From Pantoea trifolii (lineage in GTDB: Bacteria > Pseudomonadota > Gammaproteobacteria > Enterobacterales > Enterobacteriaceae): 64,000 bases of DNA. Shown here piece by piece: positions 24,663 to 33,194 of this stretch (position 1 is the first letter of the stretch; every line of letters starts with the position of its first letter). The stretch spans positions 682,001 through 746,000 of the forward strand of contig NZ_JANIET010000001.1 of assembly GCF_024506435.1 (NCBI RefSeq), given 5' to 3'. The position numbers and the translations under genes are program-made. The notes under the pieces were generated by a model, which was not told the DNA's origin, searched no databases, and was given only the letters and a program-made list of their open reading frames with translations.

Positions 24663-27600
24663 TTATTCCAGCCACAGCAGGGCATCGCCCGGACTCACCG
24701 GACGTCCTGCCTGGCAGGCAATGCGTTTCACCGTGCCCGCCTGCGGCGCGACAATCGCCAGTTCCATTTTCATCGCTTCCACGATGATCAGCGTTTGACC
24801 GGCTTCCACCACATCGCCCGGCTGCACCAGCACTTTCCAGATGTTGCCGTTCATATCGGCGCACACTGCCAGCGCATCGTCGTCGGCTTCAGCCACCACC
24901 AAGGTTTCCTCGCTGGTGAGCGGCGCGTTCTGCTCTTCCTGCGCCCACAGCGTCACTTCCTGTTCAAAGGCGGCAGACTGACGCTGACGGAAATCGCTGA
25001 TCGACGCGGCGTTTTCCGCGAGGAATTGGTGATGGGCGGCGAAGTCGAATACGGTTTCTTCGATGCGCACCGTGGCGCGGCCTTCGCGGAAGTCATCGCG
25101 CAGCTGCGTCAGTTCGTCTTCCGTTACCGGGTAGAAGCGCACCTGATCGAAGAAGTGCAGCAGCCACGGCTCGTCGGCCGCGAACTGATCGTTCTTGAGG
25201 AATTTGTTCCAGATTGGCAGCGTGCGGCCCACCAGTTGATAACCGCCAGGTGAATCCATGCCATAGATGCACATGTACATGCCGCCAATGCCGACCGTGC
25301 CTTCGGCGGTAAAGGTGCGCGCCGGGCTGTATTTGGAGCTCAGCAGGCGATGGCGTGGATCGATCGGTACCGCGCACGGCGCGCCGAGATAGACATCGCC
25401 AAGGCCGAGAATCAGAAAGCTGGCATCAAAAATGGTGTCGCGCACCGCTTCACGACTCGCTAAACCATTAATACGCTGGATAAAATCGACGTTATTTGGC
25501 AGCCACGGTGCGCTGGCACGTACGGTTTCTTGATAGCGTTCGACCGCGCCGAGCGTAGCGCTGTCTTCGAAGGCCATCGGCATCCAGACAATGCGTGACG
25601 GTACTTTCAGCTGGCTGACATCGCCGAGCCCGGCTTCCAGTTCCAGCAGCAGCTGCATCAGCTGTTTCTGGCTGAGAATCAGGCTGTCGTAGCGCACCTG
25701 CAAAGAGCGCACGCCCGGCGACAACTCTTCCACGCCCGGCACTGCGCGTTCACGCAGCGCATTCATCAGCAGATGCACGCGCAGACGCAGCGCCAAATCC
25801 AGTACGTTATCGCCGTACTCAATCAGCACATATTTGTCGCCCGCCTGGCGATAAACCGCCGCTGGCGTGGTTGCCGTGGCAGGGATCGCCGCCAGCAAGG
25901 TGGCGGAACCGATAGCGCTGGCCGCTAAAGAGGGCACGGCAAAGGCTGGCGCGTGGCTGCTGCGCAGGGTGGCTACGCTGTGCGCCTGGGCTTTTTCCAG
26001 CGCCACCGCTTCGTCGGCGCTGATCGGGTGGAAGCGGATTTTATCGCCCGGTTTCACCTGGCCAACTTTCCACAACTCAGCTTTGGCGATGGTTACCGGG
26101 CAGACGAAGCCGCCGAGACTTGGGCCGTCGTGCGTCAGGATCACCGGGAAGTCGCCGGTGAAGTTCACCGCGCCGATGGCGTATTCGCAGTCATGCACGT
26201 TTGAGGGATGCAGACCGGCTTCGCCACCGTTGGCGCGCGTCCACGTTGGTTTCGGGCCTACCAAACGCACGCCGAGGCGGTTGGAGTTGTAGTGCACCTG
26301 CCAGTCGCTGGCAAAGAACTCATCAATCGCCGCCTGGGTGAAGAAATCCGGTGCGCCGTGCGGTCCATATAGCACGCCGATGCGCCATTCCGTACCGTAA
26401 TGCGGCACCAGCGCATGATCGAGCGCCTGCGGTGCGCTAACCGGCGCGGGCGTGGTGCAGGCGGCGAGCTGCGGCTGAGAGATTGGCAGCATGTCGGCGA
26501 CGCGTAAGGTGCGTCCGGCGTGGCCGCCAAACTGACCGAGCGAGAAGGTGGAGCGGCTGCCGAGATATTCCGGCACGTCGAACCCGTTGCGCACCGCTAA
26601 GTAGGTGCGACAGCCGCTCTGCGCGCGGCCCAACGTCAGCGTTTGTCCTGCTTTGACGCTAACGGGCTGCCAGTACGCAATGCTCTCGCCATCAACGTCG
26701 GCTGGGCAATCGGCGCCGGTTAAGGCGATCACTGCATCGCTGTGGAAGCGCAGCGTGGGGCCTTGCAGCGTGAATTCCAGACCGGCGGCGCTGTCGTGGT
26801 TGCCGACAATGCGGTTGGCGAGGCGGAAGGCGAAATCGTCCATTGGTCCGGACGGCGGCACGCCGATATCCCAGTAGCCGAGGCGGCCTGGGAAATCCTG
26901 AATGCTGCTGAAGGTGCCGGGTTGCAGCACTTCAATCACGCTGGCGGCGGGCGTGAAGCCATCAAGGAAGCGCGTCCACACGCTGCCGCTGCGGAAGGCG
27001 TCGGTGGCGACGATCTGACGCAGATAATCAAGGTTGGTGGCGATGCCATGCAGTTGGGTAGCGGCCAGCGCCTGCTGCATCTTTTCCAGTGCCGCTTCGC
27101 GCGTGTCAGCATGTACGATCAGTTTGGCGACCATCGGATCGTAATACGCCGAGACTTCGCTGCCGGTAGCGATCCAGCCATCGACGCGCACATCATCCGG
27201 GAAACAGACGCCGGTCAACACGCCCGGACTTGGCTGGAAGTTTTTCAGCGGATCTTCAGCGTAGATACGTACTTCAATCGATGCGCCTTGCGGAGCCTGT
27301 TGCAGGCGCGCCCAGTCGATGGCATCACCAGCGGCCACTTTCAACATGCACTCAACGAGGTCGAGGCCGGTGACGCATTCGGTGACCGGATGCTCAACCT
27401 GCAGGCGAGTATTCACTTCGAGGAAGTAGAAGGCATCCTGTTCGGCGTCGTAGATATATTCCACCGTTCCGGCGCTGCGATAGTTCACCAGTTCGCCGAG
27501 GCGAACGGCGGAAGAGAGCAGCGCTTCACGCGTTGCCTGCGGCAGATTCGGTGCCGGCGTTTCTTCCACCACTTTCTGGTTGCGGCGCTGCAGCGAGCAG

Positions 27601-28280
27601 TCGCGTTCACCGAGGGCGATGACTTTGCCGCTGCCGTCGCCAAAAATCTGCACTTCAACGTGGCGTGCGCGGTCAATGCAGCGTTCTAAAAACACGCCCG
27701 CATCGCTGAAGAACTGCTCGCCCAGACGGCGCACGCTCTCCCACGCATTGCCCAGCGCATCGGCGTCGGCGCAGCGCGTCAGGCCAATGCCGCCGCCGCC
27801 CGCGGTGCTTTTCAGCATCACCGGATAACCGATGGTGTCGGCGGCGCTCAGGGCTTCATCCAGCGAACTCAGCAGCGGCGTGCCCGGTGTCATCGGCACG
27901 CCCGCGCTGGCAGCTAACTCACGCGCGCGGTGTTTCAGGCCAAATTCGCCAATCTGCTGCGCGGTCGGGCCGACAAAGGCGATGCCGGCTTTTTCACAGG
28001 CATCGGCAAACGGCAGGCTTTCTGACAGGAAACCGTAGCCCGGCCAGATGGCTTCGGCACCGGTTTCCTGCGCGGCGGCGAGGATTTTATCGATGCGTAA
28101 ATAGCTGTCGCTGGCTTTGTCGCCGCCGAGGGCGATGGCCACATCAGCGTCTTTGACGTGGCGCGCGTTGCGATCGGCATCGGAATAGACGGCAACGCTT
28201 TTCACGCCGAGGCGTTTTAAAGTGCGGATGGCGCGGCAGGCGATTTCGCCACGGTTAGCAATCAGAACGGTGCTGAACAT
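24663..28280 (-). CDS. Urea carboxylase (biotin-dependent)
   Basis: 1205-residue enzyme that carboxylates urea to allophanate using ATP and bicarbonate. Domain order: biotin carboxylase (~1-450; ANRGEIACR start, KSTAGGGGIGL ATP loop, FLEVNTRLQVEHPVTE), KipA-like AHS2 (~455-770; SIQDFPGRLGYW, GVPPSGPMDD), KipI-like AHS1 (~815-1040) and biotinyl carrier domain with VEAMKMEL, the biotin lysine near residue 1170. All active-site motifs look intact. Allophanate hydrolase ends two bases upstream. The absence of DUF1989 (carboxyguanidine deiminase) genes and the linked urea importer favour urea over guanidine as substrate; this is an inference. Confidence 0.93.
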   Translation of the reverse strand: MFSTVLIANRGEIACRAIRTLKRLGVKSVAVYSDADRNARHVKDADVAIALGGDKASDSYLRIDKILAAAQETGAEAIWPGYGFLSESLPFADACEKAGIAFVGPTAQQIGEFGLKHRARELAASAGVPMTPGTPLLSSLDEALSAADTIGYPVMLKSTAGGGGIGLTRCADADALGNAWESVRRLGEQFFSDAGVFLERCIDRARHVEVQIFGDGSGKVIALGERDCSLQRRNQKVVEETPAPNLPQATREALLSSAVRLGELVNYRSAGTVEYIYDAEQDAFYFLEVNTRLQVEHPVTECVTGLDLVECMLKVAAGDAIDWARLQQAPQGASIEVRIYAEDPLKNFQPSPGVLTGVCFPDDVRVDGWIATGSEVSAYYDPMVAKLIVHADTREAALEKMQQALAATQLHGIATNLDYLRQIVATDAFRSGSVWTRFLDGFTPAASVIEVLQPGTFSSIQDFPGRLGYWDIGVPPSGPMDDFAFRLANRIVGNHDSAAGLEFTLQGPTLRFHSDAVIALTGADCPADVDGESIAYWQPVSVKAGQTLTLGRAQSGCRTYLAVRNGFDVPEYLGSRSTFSLGQFGGHAGRTLRVADMLPISQPQLAACTTPAPVSAPQALDHALVPHYGTEWRIGVLYGPHGAPDFFTQAAIDEFFASDWQVHYNSNRLGVRLVGPKPTWTRANGGEAGLHPSNVHDCEYAIGAVNFTGDFPVILTHDGPSLGGFVCPVTIAKAELWKVGQVKPGDKIRFHPISADEAVALEKAQAHSVATLRSSHAPAFAVPSLAASAIGSATLLAAIPATATTPAAVYRQAGDKYVLIEYGDNVLDLALRLRVHLLMNALRERAVPGVEELSPGVRSLQVRYDSLILSQKQLMQLLLELEAGLGDVSQLKVPSRIVWMPMAFEDSATLGAVERYQETVRASAPWLPNNVDFIQRINGLASREAVRDTIFDASFLILGLGDVYLGAPCAVPIDPRHRLLSSKYSPARTFTAEGTVGIGGMYMCIYGMDSPGGYQLVGRTLPIWNKFLKNDQFAADEPWLLHFFDQVRFYPVTEDELTQLRDDFREGRATVRIEETVFDFAAHHQFLAENAASISDFRQRQSAAFEQEVTLWAQEEQNAPLTSEETLVVAEADDDALAVCADMNGNIWKVLVQPGDVVEAGQTLIIVEAMKMELAIVAPQAGTVKRIACQAGRPVSPGDALLWLE

Positions 28281-28282
28281 GC

Positions 28283-30079
28283 TTATTTACTCCCCAGAGA
28301 TGCCAGCCAGTTGCGCCAGCCGCCAAATTCGGTAATTTCCAGCGCCTGCGACAGCACGGCCGGTTCACAGATAAAGCCTTTGACGATGCGTCCGTCGGCC
28401 AGCGTCAGCGAGCCAATGCCGAGCGGGGCCGGGATTTCCGCCACGAACTCGCCAAAGCGCGCCAGCGGGATATCCCACAGTTCTACGGTGATCGCCGCAC
28501 CGCTTTCACCACGCAGCAGGCCCGGCTTCTTAATCGGGCCATCGAGCAGGGCGAACAGGCGGTAATTGCTGGCGGTTTGCGTCTCTTCGACTAACACCGC
28601 CTGGCGTGTAGTGAGCTGGAAGTTGAGCGGCATGCCGGTGAGGTGCGCGCCCACCACCGCCACGCGGACGTGATCGGCAGAAACCGGTAATGCGCCTTGC
28701 TGAGCAGGCTGCGCTTTGCCGGTGGCACCGAGCGGCAGCGCCATCTGCTGCTGCCAGCGCACACCAAAACCGGCCAGCGCGCGATCCTGCCAGGCAGGCG
28801 CAATCAGCGTGATGCCGGCGGGCAAACCATCGGCGCGGAAGGGCGCAGGCAGCGCCAGCGCGCTGAGATCGGCGAGGTTGGTAAAGTTGGTGTAGGTGCC
28901 GAACTGCGAGTTGTAATGCACCGGCTCTTGCTGCATTTCGGCCAGCGTATGGATGGTTGGCGAGGTGGGCACCACCAGCGCATCGAACTGCGCCAGCGTT
29001 TGCTGAATCTGACGCGTCAGTTCGGCGCGCAGATATTCCGCCTGATAGGCTTCGACCGCCGTGTATTTCAGGCCGCTGCTGACGATGCCGTACACCACCG
29101 GATCCATCTCTTCCGGACGATGGATCATCTCGCCCACCGCCACGGTGCGTTCGGCAACCCACGGACCGTAATAGAGCTGCTCGGCTAATTGATGGAATAG
29201 TGAAAAGTCGATCGGATGCAGCGTTGCGCCGCCAACCTGCAATTGCTCCAGCGCCGCCAGCCATGCCGCTTCGGCCTGCTTATCACCAAAGAACTCGGGC
29301 GTGGCGGGAATGGCGAAATCGGGCTGCGCTTTGAAGCGGGCTGGCGCGGTGTGCGGATTGCTGCGCGAATAGGCATCGCCCGCGTCATAGCCGCCCGCTG
29401 CGGTTGCCACGGCATAGGCATCGTCGACCGTTAACGCGAACACGGAAATGGTGTCATTGAGGCGGCAAGCCGGCACCACGCCGCTGGCGGAGAACCAGCC
29501 TTTGGTCGGCTTGAGGCCAACGATGTTGTTGAAACCGGCGGGCACGCGGCCCGAACCGGCGGTGTCGGTGCCGAGTGAGAAGCCCACCAAACCGCGCGCC
29601 AACACTGACGCTGAACCGGAGCTGGAGCCGCCGCTGACGTAATCAGGGTTGAAAGTGTTGCTCACCGCGCCAAACGGCGAACGCGTGCCGACTAAGCCGG
29701 TGGCGTATTGGTCGAGGTTGGTTTTGCCAATCACCACCGCGCCTGCTGCTTTGAGCTGCGCGACGACAAAGGCATCGGCTTCGGCGGTGTAGGTGAAGGC
29801 CGGGCAGGCAGCGCTGGTCGGCCAGCCGGCGACATCGATATTATCTTTTACCGCAAACGGCACGCCAAACAGCGGCAGCGCGGCCGGGTTGCGTTGATAG
29901 CTCGCCAGCAGCGGTTCAATTTGTGCCTGCAGCTGCGCTGGCGTGGCGAGATAGAGCCAGGCGTTATCCTGCGCGTCGATGGCGTCGAGATGGGCCGCCA
30001 GCAAAGCGGTAATTTGTTGTGGATCCTGTTGGTAACTGCGTTGCCAATCCTGGAGCGTAAAGCCAAAGGTCGATGCCAT
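28283..30079 (-). CDS. atzF: Allophanate hydrolase AtzF
   Basis: 598-residue amidase-signature enzyme that splits allophanate into two ammonium and two CO2, completing nickel-free urea breakdown. The catalytic triad is readable: Lys78 (FAVKDN), cis-Ser152 (GGSSSG) and nucleophile Ser176 (DTAGSG), with the same 74- and 24-residue spacings as in characterised AtzF. The C-terminal ~120 residues form the allophanate-hydrolase-specific domain. I start at the ATG at 30079 (MASTFGFTLQDW); the open frame continues 81 codons further but that part is the promoter region and is not protein-like. First gene of the leftward urea operon. Confidence 0.93.
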   Translation of the reverse strand: MASTFGFTLQDWQRSYQQDPQQITALLAAHLDAIDAQDNAWLYLATPAQLQAQIEPLLASYQRNPAALPLFGVPFAVKDNIDVAGWPTSAACPAFTYTAEADAFVVAQLKAAGAVVIGKTNLDQYATGLVGTRSPFGAVSNTFNPDYVSGGSSSGSASVLARGLVGFSLGTDTAGSGRVPAGFNNIVGLKPTKGWFSASGVVPACRLNDTISVFALTVDDAYAVATAAGGYDAGDAYSRSNPHTAPARFKAQPDFAIPATPEFFGDKQAEAAWLAALEQLQVGGATLHPIDFSLFHQLAEQLYYGPWVAERTVAVGEMIHRPEEMDPVVYGIVSSGLKYTAVEAYQAEYLRAELTRQIQQTLAQFDALVVPTSPTIHTLAEMQQEPVHYNSQFGTYTNFTNLADLSALALPAPFRADGLPAGITLIAPAWQDRALAGFGVRWQQQMALPLGATGKAQPAQQGALPVSADHVRVAVVGAHLTGMPLNFQLTTRQAVLVEETQTASNYRLFALLDGPIKKPGLLRGESGAAITVELWDIPLARFGEFVAEIPAPLGIGSLTLADGRIVKGFICEPAVLSQALEITEFGGWRNWLASLGSK

Positions 30080-30083
30080 GAGT

Positions 30084-30113
30084 GAATTCCAACTGGTATA
30101 CAAGATGGAATTC
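30084..30113. promoter_or_regulatory. 30-bp palindromic operator of the urea operon
   Basis: Two GAATTC boxes (30084-30089 and 30108-30113) and an inner CTGGTATACAAG (30093-30104) share exactly the same dyad centre, 30098.5. Of 15 base pairs of symmetry only two are mismatched. The inner part is close to the CTTGTATACAAG type of site used by GntR/FCD regulators. It covers the predicted -10 and extends to within five bases of the atzF ATG, so a bound protein would block both transcription and the ribosome-binding site. Confidence 0.75.
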
Positions 30114-30123
30114 AACAGAGCAA
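30095..30123 (-). promoter_or_regulatory. Candidate promoter of the urea operon
   Basis: Read leftward: -35 TTGCTC (30118-30123), 17-base spacer, -10 TATACC (30095-30100). Matches are modest (3/6 and 4/6), but spacing is ideal and it is centred in the palindrome. The leader would be only about ten bases, so another start upstream cannot be excluded. Confidence 0.4.
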
Positions 30124-30337
30124 AGCGCGTGCCATTTTTGTAAGCCGATGAAACCGCGTAGTTAATTGATGTGTAATACGTTTTTCTGATGATAAATTGC
30201 ACAATGGCGGCGCAAACGCTGCGCAATGGCGGTGCGCGAGCGTAAATTTTGTGAAGAACATGGCAAGAGACGGTTGGCCTGGTTAGCATGAAGGATGTCT
30301 GGCATGAGCTGGATCGCAGCACTGAGAGGAGAGCGTA

Positions 30338-32257
30338 ATGGAGAAGTGGCGTTACTGGATGCTAGGGATCTGTCTGGTCAGCACGGCCAGCAGCGTATGG
30401 GCCGATTCGCTGGATCAGCAGCGACAGCGCTATGCGCAAATCAAGCAAGCCTGGGATAACAAGCAGATGGACCAGGTGACGCAGCTGATGCCGACGCTGC
30501 AGGATTATCCGCTCTACCCGTATCTGCAATATCGCCTGCTGGCGCAAGATCTCGATCAAGAGACGCCGCTGGCGGTGAAGAACTTTATTCAACAGTATCC
30601 CACGCTGCCACCGGCGCGCTCGCTCTCAACGCGCTTTGTGAATGTGCTGGCGAACCGCCAGGATTGGCAGGGTCTGCTCAGCTTCAGCCCGGATGAACCC
30701 AAGCCGGTGCAGGCGCGCTGTAACTGGTATTACGCCAAGTGGGCCACTGGCCAGCAGCAGGCGGCATTTGCCGGTGCGAAAGAGATTTGGCTGCGCGGCA
30801 CCGCATTGCCGAACGACTGCGACAAACTGTTCTCGGTATGGCAGGCCAGCGGGCAACTCTCGCCGATTACCATTCTCGAGCGCATTCGTCTGGCGATGAA
30901 AGCCGGTAACGACAGCCTGGTGAATTACCTGGCGAAAATGCTGCCGGCGGATTATCAAACCACCGCCAGCGCGCTGATTGCGCTGCAGCAGAATCCGCAA
31001 ACCGTTACCACCTTTGCCAGCACCATGGGGCCAACCGATTTCACCCGCATGGCGACCAGCTACGCCTTCGCCCGTGTGGCGCGTGAGGATATGGACAACG
31101 CGCGCATGATGATCCCGCAACTTGTGCAGGCGCAGAAGATGAGCCAGGCCGATGAGCAGGATCTGAAAGAGACTGTGGTGTGGCGCATGATGGGCGCGGA
31201 TCTCACCAGCGAGCAGGCACGCTGGCGTGATGCGGTGGTGATGAACAGCGAATCCACCGCGCTGGTGGAGCGCCGCGTACGGCTGGCGCTGAGCCAGAAC
31301 GATCGTCGTGGTCTCAATACCTGGATCGCGCGTTTGCCGGTGGAAGCCAAAGAGAAAGATGAGTGGCAATACTGGCAGGCCGATCTGCTGATTTCGCAAG
31401 GCCGCAAAGAGGAAGCCAACGATATTCTGCGTAAGCTGATGCAGGCGCGCGGCTTCTATCCGATGGTCGCGGCGCAGCGCTTGGGCGTGGAGTATCCGTT
31501 GCAGGTCGATAAGGCACCGGCAGCTGATAGCAGCGTGACGCAAGGTGCGGAAATGGCACGCGTGCGCGAGCTGATGTATTGGGGATTGGATAACCTGGCG
31601 CGCAGCGAATGGGCCAATCTGATCTCCAGCAAAACCCGTTCGCAGCAGCAGATGCTGGCGCGTTACGCTAACGAGCAGGATTGGTGGGATCTCAGCGTGC
31701 AGGCCACCATCACTGCAAAAATGTGGGATAGCCTGAAAGAGCGCTTCCCGCTGGCGTGGCAAAATCTGTATCAGCAATACACCAGCGACAAAGGCATTCC
31801 GCAGAGTTATGCGATGGCGATTTCGCGTCAGGAGAGCGCGTGGAACCCGAAAGCGCGTTCACCGGTGGGCGCCAGCGGATTGATGCAGGTGATGCCTGGC
31901 ACAGCGACGCATACCGTGAAGATGTATAACATTCCCGGCTATGTGAACAGCAGCCAGCTGCTGGATCCGCAGACCAATATTCAGATCGGGACGCAGTATC
32001 TGGAGTACGTCTATCAGCAGTTTGGTCAGAATCGCATCTTCTCCACGGCCGCCTATAACGCCGGTCCGGGACGCGTGCGCAGCTGGCAGAAAACCAGCGG
32101 CGGTAATCTGGATGCGGTGGCGTTTATCGAAACCATTCCGTTCTCAGAAACGCGTGGCTACGTGAAAAACGTGTTGGCCTACGATGCCTATTACCGCTAC
32201 TTCATGGGCAAACCGGACAAGATTCTCGCCGACAGTGAGTGGAATCGCCAGTATTGA
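30338..32257 (+). CDS. slt: Soluble lytic murein transglycosylase Slt70
   Basis: 639-residue periplasmic exolytic transglycosylase that cleaves glycan strands to 1,6-anhydromuropeptides. Signal peptide ~1-22 (ends SSVWA-DSL). A long superhelical U/L domain follows (~23-470), then the catalytic SLT domain with ISRQESAWN, catalytic Glu499 and GASGLMQVMPGTA. NIQIGTQYLEYVYQ and AAYNAGPGRVRSW complete the lysozyme-like fold. AGAGGAGAG precedes the ATG. This gene marks the right border of the block inserted after ettA. The trpR promoter starts at its stop codon. Confidence 0.96.
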   Translation: MEKWRYWMLGICLVSTASSVWADSLDQQRQRYAQIKQAWDNKQMDQVTQLMPTLQDYPLYPYLQYRLLAQDLDQETPLAVKNFIQQYPTLPPARSLSTRFVNVLANRQDWQGLLSFSPDEPKPVQARCNWYYAKWATGQQQAAFAGAKEIWLRGTALPNDCDKLFSVWQASGQLSPITILERIRLAMKAGNDSLVNYLAKMLPADYQTTASALIALQQNPQTVTTFASTMGPTDFTRMATSYAFARVAREDMDNARMMIPQLVQAQKMSQADEQDLKETVVWRMMGADLTSEQARWRDAVVMNSESTALVERRVRLALSQNDRRGLNTWIARLPVEAKEKDEWQYWQADLLISQGRKEEANDILRKLMQARGFYPMVAAQRLGVEYPLQVDKAPAADSSVTQGAEMARVRELMYWGLDNLARSEWANLISSKTRSQQQMLARYANEQDWWDLSVQATITAKMWDSLKERFPLAWQNLYQQYTSDKGIPQSYAMAISRQESAWNPKARSPVGASGLMQVMPGTATHTVKMYNIPGYVNSSQLLDPQTNIQIGTQYLEYVYQQFGQNRIFSTAAYNAGPGRVRSWQKTSGGNLDAVAFIETIPFSETRGYVKNVLAYDAYYRYFMGKPDKILADSEWNRQY

Positions 32258-32295
32258 CTGTGCTATGCTTCCGTACTCGTTAATGAGTACGGAAG
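32254..32295 (+). promoter_or_regulatory. trpR promoter region and perfect 28-bp Trp operator
   Basis: A perfect inverted repeat of 11-bp arms, CTTCCGTACTC / GAGTACGGAAG, with GTTAAT in the middle (32268-32295). The inner GTACTC-GTTAAT-GAGTAC matches the Trp-repressor operator pattern, so TrpR autoregulation is expected. A -35 TTGACT (32254-32259) overlaps the slt stop codon; the -10 is not obvious and probably lies within the operator. The arms end six bases before the trpR ATG, so an RNA hairpin over the ribosome-binding site is also possible. Confidence 0.8.
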
Positions 32296-32301
32296 CCCTT
32301 C

Positions 32302-32625
32302 ATGAGCCAACCCCTTTCTTCCCAGCCGGAATCGGCTCAGCCTGTTGAAGATAACTGGCTGCGTTTTATCGAACTGATGCAAAACGCGTTTGCCGATGGC
32401 GTAGCGCTGCCCTTATTACAACTGATGATGACGCCGGATGAACGTGAATCCTACGGGACGCGTTTGCGCATTATTGAAGAGTTGATGAGCGGCGAGATGA
32501 GCCAGCGTGAACTGAAGAATGAGTTAGGCGTGGGCATTGCCACCATTACACGTGGCTCCAACAGTCTGAAAGAGGCGCCGCCAGAGCTAAAACGCTGGCT
32601 GGAAGCGCGTCTCGGCCGCGATTAA
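32302..32625 (+). CDS. trpR: Trp operon repressor TrpR
   Basis: 107-residue all-helical repressor that binds L-tryptophan and represses trp, aroH, mtr and its own gene. The core is visible: [22 protein letters not shown], the helix-turn-helix [20 protein letters not shown] (~65-84) and the trailing [16 protein letters not shown]. Length equals the family's (108 in E. coli). Its stop codon overlaps that of the convergent yjjX by four bases. Confidence 0.96.
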   Translation: MSQPLSSQPESAQPVEDNWLRFIELMQNAFADGVALPLLQLMMTPDERESYGTRLRIIEELMSGEMSQRELKNELGVGIATITRGSNSLKEAPPELKRWLEARLGRD

Positions 32626-33143
32626 CGCTGGCTGTACAGCGGATGCGTGAACGGACACAGCGCCAGAATCAACGCCTGATGGTAGACGCTGGAGCGGCTC
32701 AGCAGGCCGTGGGTTAAGGCTCCAATCGCGCCGCCTTTGTGTTTGATATTCTCCACGCCGGTTAAGCGTGCCATCTCATCACCCAATTCATGCCCGGCAG
32801 CTAAGCCTGTCACGACAATCGGCGGCAGCGTAAAGCTGGCCGAACGTGATTCCCCGCGCTGCTGCGCGTTTTCAATCACCATCCACGCAAAGGCGCAATC
32901 GCCTTCAATGCCCGCTTCAATCGCCACCCAGTAATCGGCCTGTGGACGCGCCTGACGCGCGTTCTCTACCCGCTGGCGTGCGCCAGTTCGCGTTTCAACA
33001 TCACTAAGTGGCTGGGCTGAGACGCCGCTCTCGACCTTAACCCCGTCGATGTGGCAGGATCCTTCGCCGAAAACGTCGTTGAACGCCTGAGCAATCGCGC
33101 GAATTTTTGCCGGGTTGATGGTGGCTGCGACAACATGGTACAT
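32622..33143 (-). CDS. yjjX: Inosine/xanthosine triphosphatase YjjX
   Basis: 173-residue NTPase that removes ITP and XTP from the nucleotide pool. [17 protein letters not shown] forms the phosphate-binding N-terminus; [11 protein letters not shown] and VAIEAGIEG are family segments, and [22 protein letters not shown] closes the active site. Convergent with trpR (4-bp overlap) and divergent from gpmB across 51 bp, as in E. coli. Confidence 0.93.
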   Translation of the reverse strand: MYHVVAATINPAKIRAIAQAFNDVFGEGSCHIDGVKVESGVSAQPLSDVETRTGARQRVENARQARPQADYWVAIEAGIEGDCAFAWMVIENAQQRGESRSASFTLPPIVVTGLAAGHELGDEMARLTGVENIKHKGGAIGALTHGLLSRSSVYHQALILALCPFTHPLYSQR

Positions 33144-33194
33144 AATTGTTTGAACCCTCGAGGCAAATTTGTCGCAGTATAACGGAAATTAAGC

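Noticed and set aside
26742..27689. 315-codon open frame opposite the urea carboxylase gene
   Set aside because: Antisense shadow of the biotin carboxylase domain; no ribosome-binding site or recognisable motif.
30080..30322. 81-residue N-terminal extension of allophanate hydrolase
   Set aside because: Runs through the promoter and operator palindrome; the catalytic spacing and family N-terminus fit the start at 30079.
30080..30337. Possible guanidine (ykkC-type) riboswitch before the urea carboxylase operon
   Set aside because: I looked for the conserved ykkC sequence blocks and saw none; the stretch is explained by a palindromic operator and divergent promoters.
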